Below are positions 23,946-29,346 of a DNA stretch of 29,346 nucleotides, piece by piece (the first letter of the stretch is position 1; every line of letters begins with the position of its first letter). A program made the translations under genes and the position numbers. The stretch is from Holophagaceae bacterium UBA692 (GTDB taxonomy: Bacteria; Acidobacteriota; Holophagae; Holophagales; Holophagaceae): assembly GCA_002297665.1 (NCBI GenBank), contig DBMS01000015.1, forward strand, positions 1 to 29,346, written 5' to 3'. The notes under the pieces were generated by a model. The model saw only the letters and a list, made by a program, of their open reading frames with translations. It was not told the DNA's origin and did not search any database.

Positions 23946-24548
23946 ATGGCACGGATTCTTCAAACCCAGGTCGCCCCCCTTTTTCCTTCCCGGGGACCGG
24001 TCCGGGTGATGCTGTTCGGCGAGGCCCCGGGACCCCGGGGGGCCGACCAGAGCGGGATCCCCTTCTGGGGGGACCGGGCCGGCACCTGCGTGTTCCGGGC
24101 CCTGGAGGCCGCGGGCCTGGCCCAGGTGCCCCCGGAGGCCTACCTGGACTGGGACGGCGCCCGCTTCCGGGACGCGGGCCTGGCGCCCTCGCTCCGGGGG
24201 GTCGCCCTCAGCAACGCCTTCCCGGTGTGCCCCACCCGGGACTTCCAGACCTTCCGCGCCCCCTCCGACAAGGAGCTCCTGGCCCCGGCCAACCTGGAAA
24301 GGCTCCGGAAGGAACTGGCGCGGGCCTCGGACCGGTGCCCGGGGCGGCTGCGGGTGATCGCCATGGGGCGCCGGGCCCAATGGATCTTCGCCCGCATCGA
24401 AGGGGCGCCGGACTTCCAGCTGGAGGTCCTGCCCCATCCTTCCTCCCAGGGCCTCCTCCAGGCCGCTCCCGGGAAGGGCAAAGGATTGAAATTGGAAGAC
24501 CTTAGACGCGAGTGGGAGGCCAGGCTCGCGGCCCTGCTGGAGAGATGA
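23946..24548 (+). CDS. Uracil-DNA glycosylase superfamily protein
   Basis: A 200-residue protein with the superfamily's two active-site motifs: VMLFGEAPGPRGADQSGIPF (21-40), the water-activating and Tyr/Phe-stacking loop of family 4/5-like enzymes, and LPHPSS (162-167) for the DNA-intercalation loop. SNAFPVCPT in the middle resembles the uracil-recognition strand. The N-terminal CxxCxLC-type Fe-S segment of family 4 enzymes is absent, so it may be a cluster-free member or a different base-excision activity. ATG at 23946 lacks an obvious Shine-Dalgarno. It is followed by the YwiC-like gene after 4 nt, so the two are probably co-transcribed, though no functional link is apparent. Confidence 0.82.
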   Translation: MARILQTQVAPLFPSRGPVRVMLFGEAPGPRGADQSGIPFWGDRAGTCVFRALEAAGLAQVPPEAYLDWDGARFRDAGLAPSLRGVALSNAFPVCPTRDFQTFRAPSDKELLAPANLERLRKELARASDRCPGRLRVIAMGRRAQWIFARIEGAPDFQLEVLPHPSSQGLLQAAPGKGKGLKLEDLRREWEARLAALLER

Positions 24549-24552
24549 GACG

Positions 24553-25332
24553 ATGTCCAAGGAAACCTACCCCCTCTGGCCCCGTGAACACGGCGCCTAC
24601 GCCCAGCTGGGCGTGGCCCTCCTGTGCGGAGCCGCCCTGGGGCACGGCTCCCGCGGCATCTTCCAGGCCGTGCTGGCGGTGACCCTCTTCCTGGCCAGCG
24701 AACCGGCCCTGGTCCTCCTGGGCCGCCGGGGCGAAGCCGCCCGGGGGGCCTCCCAGGTGCAGGCCGCCCTTCGCCTGGTGATCCTGGGCTCCATCCTCCT
24801 GCTGGCCATTTTCGGGGCCTGGATCGGCGCCCCGGCCGCGCATCTCCTGGGGCTCCTTCCCGCGGCCGTCCTGGGCGCGGCCCTCTTCTTCCTGTTCCTC
24901 ATCCGGCAGGAGCGCACGGCCGCCGGCGAACTGGTGGCGGCCTGGGCCTTTTCCGCCACCGCGGGCAGCGTGGTGCTCCTGGGCGGGGGGGGACCCCGCA
25001 GGGCCCTCCTGCTGGCGCTCCTCCTGGGCGGCATGTTCACCGTGGCCACCGCCGTCGTGCACTGCCACATCCTCGCCCTCAAGCGCGGCGGCGCCTGGGT
25101 GCCCAGGTTCTGCGCCTTCGCCCTGGGCGCGGCCCTGGCCGCCGCGACGGGCCTGGCCGCCCTGAAGGGAAGCCTGCCCCGGGCCGCCGGGGCCGCGCTG
25201 GCGCCCATGGCCCTTGCGGCCCTGTGGGTGTGGGCCGCGCCGCCCTCCCCGCGCCAGCTCAAGCAGGTGGGCTGGGCCGCCACCGCCATGGCCCTCCTGG
25301 GCGGGGGGCTGGCCGTTTTCGGGCTGTGGTGA
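24553..25332 (+). CDS. YwiC-like integral membrane protein
   Basis: A 259-residue, highly hydrophobic protein with about eight predicted membrane helices and short Arg/Lys loops. The N-terminal LWPREHGAYAQLGVALLCGA is the hallmark of the YwiC-like family (PREHGAW/Y, next to the first helix). HCHILALKRGG in mid-protein adds polar residues within the membrane region. The function of the family is not established; in Bacillus ywiC lies near nitrate respiration genes. Here it starts 4 nt after the glycosylase-like gene and stands 78 nt before the M16 protease, so the context does not point to a role. Confidence 0.85.
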   Translation: MSKETYPLWPREHGAYAQLGVALLCGAALGHGSRGIFQAVLAVTLFLASEPALVLLGRRGEAARGASQVQAALRLVILGSILLLAIFGAWIGAPAAHLLGLLPAAVLGAALFFLFLIRQERTAAGELVAAWAFSATAGSVVLLGGGGPRRALLLALLLGGMFTVATAVVHCHILALKRGGAWVPRFCAFALGAALAAATGLAALKGSLPRAAGAALAPMALAALWVWAAPPSPRQLKQVGWAATAMALLGGGLAVFGLW

Positions 25333-25410
25333 CCGCACCCGTCCGCCGTCGACCGGCGATTGACGGCACGAAAGGCCTGCATATACCGTTGTTCCGCCTG
25401 GAGAAATACG

Positions 25411-28167
25411 ATGTCGGGAATCCGTTTGAACCTGCCCCTTGCGGCCGTGATGATCCTGGGGGGCCTGCCGTCCCCCGCCGCGGCCCCCTCCCCCAAGGCG
25501 ACCCCCAAGGGCCCCGTGAAGGTCGCCTCGGTCGAGGGCATCACGGAGTACCGGCTGGGCAACGGCCTGAAGGTCCTGCTCTTCCCCGACCCCACCAAGC
25601 CCAACGTCACCGTCAACATCACCTACCTCGTGGGCAGCCGGGACGAGAGCTACGGCGAGACGGGCATGGCCCACCTCCTGGAGCACATGATCTTCAAGGG
25701 CACCGCAAGGCACCCCGACATCCCCGGCGAGCTCACCCTCCACGGCGCCGACTACAACGGCACCACCAGCTACGACCGCACCAACTACTACGAATCCATG
25801 AAGGCCTCGGACGAGAACCTGGAATGGGCCCTGGACCTGGAAGCGGACCGCATGGTCAACAGCTGGGTGGCGGTGGATCCGGCCAAGGCCGCGGAGCTGC
25901 TCAGGACCGAGATGACCGTCGTGCGCAACGAGTTCGAGAGCGGCGAGAACCAGCCCTTCCGGGTCCTCATGGAACGGGTCCTGGAGACCGCCTACATCTG
26001 GCACAACTACGGCAAGCCCACCATCGGGTGCCGGGCCGACATCGAGAACGTCAACATCCACCACCTCTCCGCCTTCTTCCGGAAGTACTACCAGCCCGAC
26101 AACGCCGTGCTAACCGTGGCCGGCAGGTTCGATCCCACGAAGACGCTGGCCCTCGTGAACGCGGCCTTCGGCCCCATTCCGCGGCCTTCCCGAAAGCTCG
26201 AGCCCACCCAGGACGGCGAACGCAGCGTGACGGTGCGCCGGGTGGGGGACACCCAGCTGGTCCTGGCCGCCTACCACATGCCCGCCGGCGCGGACCCGGA
26301 CCTGGCCCCCCTGGCGGTGCTGAGCCAGGTGCTGGGCTCGGCCCCCTCGGGCCGGCTCCACAAGGCCCTGGTGGAATCCGGTAAGGCCGCCCAGGCGTTC
26401 TCCATGGCCGAGCAGCTGCGGGAGCCCGGCATGTTCCTCGTGGGCGCCATGGTCCGCGCCGGCGCCGACCTGTCGGAAGCCCGGGACCGGGTGCTCGCCA
26501 CCACCGAGGAGGCGGGAGGGACCGCGTTCACCGCCGAGGAGGTGGAGCGGGCCCGCACGGCCATCCTCAAGCAGGTGGACCTGACCCTCAACCAGTCCGA
26601 CCAGGTGGGCCTCGCGCTGAGCGAAGCCATCGCCAACGGGGACTGGCGCACTTTCTTCCTCGACCGGGACCGGGTGAAGGCCGTCACGCCCGCCGACGTG
26701 GCCCGGGTGGCCAAGGCCTACCTGAAGCCCAGCAACCGCACCCTGGGCCTCTTCGTGCCCACCCCCAGCCCCGACCGCGCCGAGATCCCCCCCATGCGGG
26801 ACGTGGAGGCCATGGTCAAGGACTACAAAGGCCAGGAGACCGTCAGCCTGGGCGAGGCCTTCGACGCGGCGCCCGCGGCCATCGACCGGCGCACGTTGCG
26901 CTTCACCACCTCCGCCGGACTGAAGGTGGCCCTGGTGCCCAAGAAGACCCGGGGAGGGGCGGTGAACGTCGCCCTCAACCTCCACTTCGGCACCGAGGCG
27001 GCCCTCATGGACCTGGGCCCGCGCGGCACCCTCGCGGGGGCCATGCTCCTGCGGGGCACGGCCCGCCATTCCCGCCAGGAGCTGGCCGACGCCCTGGACA
27101 AGCTCAAGGCCGACGTGCGCCTGGGGGGCAACGCCGAGGGCGTCCGCGGCACCGTCGAGACGGTGCGGGAGAACCTGCCCGCCGTCCTGGGCCTGGTCAC
27201 CGAGGCCCTCAAGGAGGCCTCCTTCCCGGCCGGCGAATTCGACGTGCTCCGCCAGGAATTCCTGGCCGGCATGGAGGCCCAGCGCAGCGATCCCCAGGCC
27301 CTGGCCACCGTCGCCTACCGCCGGGCCCTCAACCTCTGGCCCAAGGGGCACCCCCGCTACGCCGGGACCCTCGACGAGGCCATCGGCGAGATGAAGGCCG
27401 CCCGGGTGGAGGACGCCAGGGCCTTCCACGACGCCTTCTACGGAGCCTCCCACGGCGAGCTGACCATCGTCGGCGACGTGGACGCCGGGGAGACCCGGGC
27501 GCTGGTGGAAAAGCTCCTGGGATCCTGGAAGAGCCCCGCGCCCTACCAGCGCATCGCCAACGCCTACAGGGAGGCGCCGGCCCAGGCCCAGGTGATCGAG
27601 ACCCCCGACAAGGCCAACGCCATGGTCCTGGGCGGGCTCAACCTGGCCGTGAAGGAAGGCGACCCGGACTATCCCGCCCTGCTCCTGGGCGACTTCATGG
27701 TGGGCGGCAACCCCTTCAATTCCCGGTTCGGGGCCCGGGTACGGGTGAAGGAGGGCCTCAGCTACGGCGTGGGCTCCCAGCTCCAGGCCAGCGCCCTGGA
27801 TCCCTTCGGCCTCTGGACCTTCTACGCCATCTGCGCCCCCCAGAACGCCGCCAAGGCCGAGGCCGCCATGCGCGAGGAGCTGGCCCTGGCGCTGGCCTCG
27901 GGCTTCACCGCCAAGGAGCTCGCCGAGGCCAAGACCGGCTGGCTCCAGGCCGAGGAGCAGGGCCGGGCCCAGGATCCGCAGCTGGCGGCCATGCTCTTGC
28001 GCAACGCCGAGGCGGACCGGACCATGGCCTTCCAGGCCGACCTGGAAAAGCGCGTGGCCGCCCTCACCAGCGACCGGATCGTGGCCGCCCTGAAAAGGCA
28101 CCTGGACCCCGCCCGCATCACCCTGGTGAAGGCCGGGGACTTCCGGAGGGCGTCCGAAGCCAAGTAG
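25411..28167 (+). CDS. M16 (insulinase-type) zinc protease, secreted, two-repeat
   Basis: A 918-residue peptidase with both M16 halves in one chain. A signal peptide (about 1-25, ending PSPAAAP) is followed by the N-terminal catalytic half. The inverted zinc motif is H88-L-L-E91-H92, and the third ligand is probably E174 in VVRNEFESGEN, 82 residues on. The C-terminal half (about 490-910) keeps the fold (RFTTSAGLKVALVPKKTRGG, MLLRGTARHSRQEL) but lacks HxxEH, as is normal. The tail contains the RVKEGLSYGVGSQ substrate-binding motif with conserved Arg/Tyr. ATG at 25411 has GGAG seven bases upstream and starts the signal peptide. Likely periplasmic and acting on peptides. The full two-domain length is intact. 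Confidence 0.95.
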   Translation: MSGIRLNLPLAAVMILGGLPSPAAAPSPKATPKGPVKVASVEGITEYRLGNGLKVLLFPDPTKPNVTVNITYLVGSRDESYGETGMAHLLEHMIFKGTARHPDIPGELTLHGADYNGTTSYDRTNYYESMKASDENLEWALDLEADRMVNSWVAVDPAKAAELLRTEMTVVRNEFESGENQPFRVLMERVLETAYIWHNYGKPTIGCRADIENVNIHHLSAFFRKYYQPDNAVLTVAGRFDPTKTLALVNAAFGPIPRPSRKLEPTQDGERSVTVRRVGDTQLVLAAYHMPAGADPDLAPLAVLSQVLGSAPSGRLHKALVESGKAAQAFSMAEQLREPGMFLVGAMVRAGADLSEARDRVLATTEEAGGTAFTAEEVERARTAILKQVDLTLNQSDQVGLALSEAIANGDWRTFFLDRDRVKAVTPADVARVAKAYLKPSNRTLGLFVPTPSPDRAEIPPMRDVEAMVKDYKGQETVSLGEAFDAAPAAIDRRTLRFTTSAGLKVALVPKKTRGGAVNVALNLHFGTEAALMDLGPRGTLAGAMLLRGTARHSRQELADALDKLKADVRLGGNAEGVRGTVETVRENLPAVLGLVTEALKEASFPAGEFDVLRQEFLAGMEAQRSDPQALATVAYRRALNLWPKGHPRYAGTLDEAIGEMKAARVEDARAFHDAFYGASHGELTIVGDVDAGETRALVEKLLGSWKSPAPYQRIANAYREAPAQAQVIETPDKANAMVLGGLNLAVKEGDPDYPALLLGDFMVGGNPFNSRFGARVRVKEGLSYGVGSQLQASALDPFGLWTFYAICAPQNAAKAEAAMREELALALASGFTAKELAEAKTGWLQAEEQGRAQDPQLAAMLLRNAEADRTMAFQADLEKRVAALTSDRIVAALKRHLDPARITLVKAGDFRRASEAK

Positions 28168-28258
28168 TCCAGGCGATTTCGCTTGAAAAATATGGGATTT
28201 CATGGTCTTCTTCCAGCAAGCCGAGCGTTTCAACGGACGCCAGGCACTGGAGGAGCCC

Positions 28259-29346
28259 ATGGCCCGATCGAAAGAGAACTGGACCGGCGCGGTCGAAGGA
28301 AGCGCCCTCGCCGCGGAGCTGCACCGCAAGCTGGAGGTCAGCCACCGCCAGGCCAAGGGCCTCATCGACGCCGGCTGCGTCAAGGTCGGCGGGGTGGAGG
28401 TGCGCAGCTACGGCCATCGCCTCAAGGCCGAGGACGTCATCGACGTGGTCTTCGACCCGGACATGGTCTACAGCACGCTGCCCAAGCCCAGCAAGTCCGC
28501 GGGCAGCCCCTTCACGATCCTCCTGGAGGACAAGCACCTGGTGTTCGTGGACAAGCCCGCGGGGCTCCTGACCGTGCCCGCCGAGAAGAACACGGACCCC
28601 TGCCTGGCCGAGGCCCTCACGGACCATTACCGCCGCCGGGGCTTCAAGCGCTTCCAGCTCTTCATCGCCCACCGCCTGGACCGCTTCACTTCGGGCGTGC
28701 TGGTCTTCGCCAAGACCCCCGAGGCCCTCAACGGCCTCAAGCGCATCTTCGACGAGCACCACCTCCACCGCATCTACAAGGCCATCCTCGTGGGCGAGCT
28801 GCCCGAGAACGCCGGCACCCTCTCCGACAAGCTGGTGGAACGGAAGTCCCTGCGCATGCAGGTGGTGCCCGAGGGCGCCAAGGGCAAGCAGGACGTCAAG
28901 GGCGCCAAGGTCGCCATCACCCACTACCGCGTCCTTGAGCGCCTCCCGGGGCACACCGTCGTGGAGGTGAAGCTGGAGACGGGCCGGCGCAACCAGATCC
29001 GCGTGCAGTTCGCCGACCGCGGCTTCCCCCTCCTGGGCGACCAGGTCTACGGCACGCCCAGCCCCATCATCGACCGCCAGGCCCTCCACGCCGAGCTGCT
29101 GGGCTTCCGCCACCCCGTCACGGGCGAATCGGTGACCGCCTCGGCCCCCATGCCCCCCGACATGGAAAAGGCCCTCAAGGCCCTGCGCACCGCGCGCCGC
29201 GTGGAGCGCGCCGAGGCCGGCCTCAAGGGCGAGGCCGACATCTACAAGCCCAAGATCACCGCCGAGCGCAAGCTGGACCGGGTCCGGCGCGCCGAGCGGT
29301 TCACCCGGGACGAGCCCCGGCGCGGTCCCGCGGCCCGGGAGGACGC
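28259..29346 (+). CDS. RluA-family pseudouridine synthase with S4 domain (partial at 3' end)
   Basis: The reading frame stays open to the window edge, giving 362 codons so far. An S4 RNA-binding domain (about 12-70, LHRKLEVSHRQAKGLIDAGCVKVGG) precedes the RluA catalytic domain. This contains FVDKPAGLLTVP, HRLDRFTSGVLVFAKT with catalytic D141, YKAILVGELP, and GRRNQIRVQFADRGFPLLGD. The enzyme isomerises uridine in rRNA or tRNA; the target site is not readable. ATG at 28259 has GGAGG five bases upstream. The C-terminal part (about residue 300 onward) is an Arg/Lys/Glu-rich extension beyond the usual RluA core. The gene follows the M16 protease by 91 nt and likely has its own promoter. Confidence 0.93.
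   Translation, partial: MARSKENWTGAVEGSALAAELHRKLEVSHRQAKGLIDAGCVKVGGVEVRSYGHRLKAEDVIDVVFDPDMVYSTLPKPSKSAGSPFTILLEDKHLVFVDKPAGLLTVPAEKNTDPCLAEALTDHYRRRGFKRFQLFIAHRLDRFTSGVLVFAKTPEALNGLKRIFDEHHLHRIYKAILVGELPENAGTLSDKLVERKSLRMQVVPEGAKGKQDVKGAKVAITHYRVLERLPGHTVVEVKLETGRRNQIRVQFADRGFPLLGDQVYGTPSPIIDRQALHAELLGFRHPVTGESVTASAPMPPDMEKALKALRTARRVERAEAGLKGEADIYKPKITAERKLDRVRRAERFTRDEPRRGPAARED

Noticed and set aside
1..29346. CRISPR arrays, tRNA or rRNA genes, transposases, integrases
   Set aside because: No regularly spaced repeats, cloverleaf with CCA-type 3' end, rRNA core sequence or transposase motif was seen on either strand.

Overview
The window is about 68% G+C, with tightly packed genes and a few sharply AT-rich gaps. 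It starts with an Oar-type TonB-dependent receptor carrying a carboxypeptidase-regulatory-like N-terminus, and it also holds a periplasmic prolyl oligopeptidase, a YwiC-like membrane protein and a SAM-I riboswitch. This combination suggests an Acidobacteriota genome, perhaps the Holophagae (Geothrix/Holophaga relatives). The assignment is inference from gene content; no rRNA or other marker is present.

Layout. (1) 147-5601, minus strand: TonB-dependent receptor and signal-peptide-bearing prolyl oligopeptidase, plausibly a peptide-scavenging pair but with separate transcription signals. (2) 5702-10714, minus strand: a compact five-gene operon (gaps 1-11 nt) in the order isocitrate/isopropylmalate-dehydrogenase-like enzyme, HMG-CoA-lyase-like enzyme, class III CoA-transferase, LeuC-type and LeuD-type dehydratase subunits. 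It looks like a complete route joining a 2-oxoacid to acetyl-CoA plus a shorter 2-oxoacid through a CoA-activated 2-hydroxy diacid such as citramalate. This is the strongest candidate for an undescribed system. (3) 10860-12420: an orphan AAA/DUF4143 ATPase gene between AT-rich flanks, with repeated TGGCAAATTTT boxes at its promoter and start codon; it looks like an acquired islet. (4) recN on the minus strand, diverging from (5) a SAM-riboswitch-controlled methionine operon on the plus strand (14224-23693): metY, metX, aspartate kinase, a homocysteine-methyltransferase-like/MTHFR fusion, a 2Fe-2S ferredoxin and metH. Every junction in this operon overlaps by 4-8 nt and four of its six genes start with TTG or GTG. 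(6) 23700-29346: a 61-codon gene of unknown function convergent with metH, a uracil-DNA-glycosylase-superfamily protein, the YwiC-like protein, an M16 zinc protease and an RluA-type pseudouridine synthase that runs off the window.

The methionine operon covers aspartate activation, homoserine acylation, sulfhydrylation to homocysteine, methyl-THF formation and homocysteine methylation, all under one S-adenosylmethionine-sensing leader. The MTHFR fusion has lost two of the three zinc cysteines in its methyltransferase half, so methyl transfer probably rests on MetH. The ferredoxin between the two enzymes could supply electrons to MTHFR or reactivate MetH. The operon in (2) can consume or produce 2-oxobutyrate, which also links to methionine, threonine and isoleucine metabolism, but that connection is inference.
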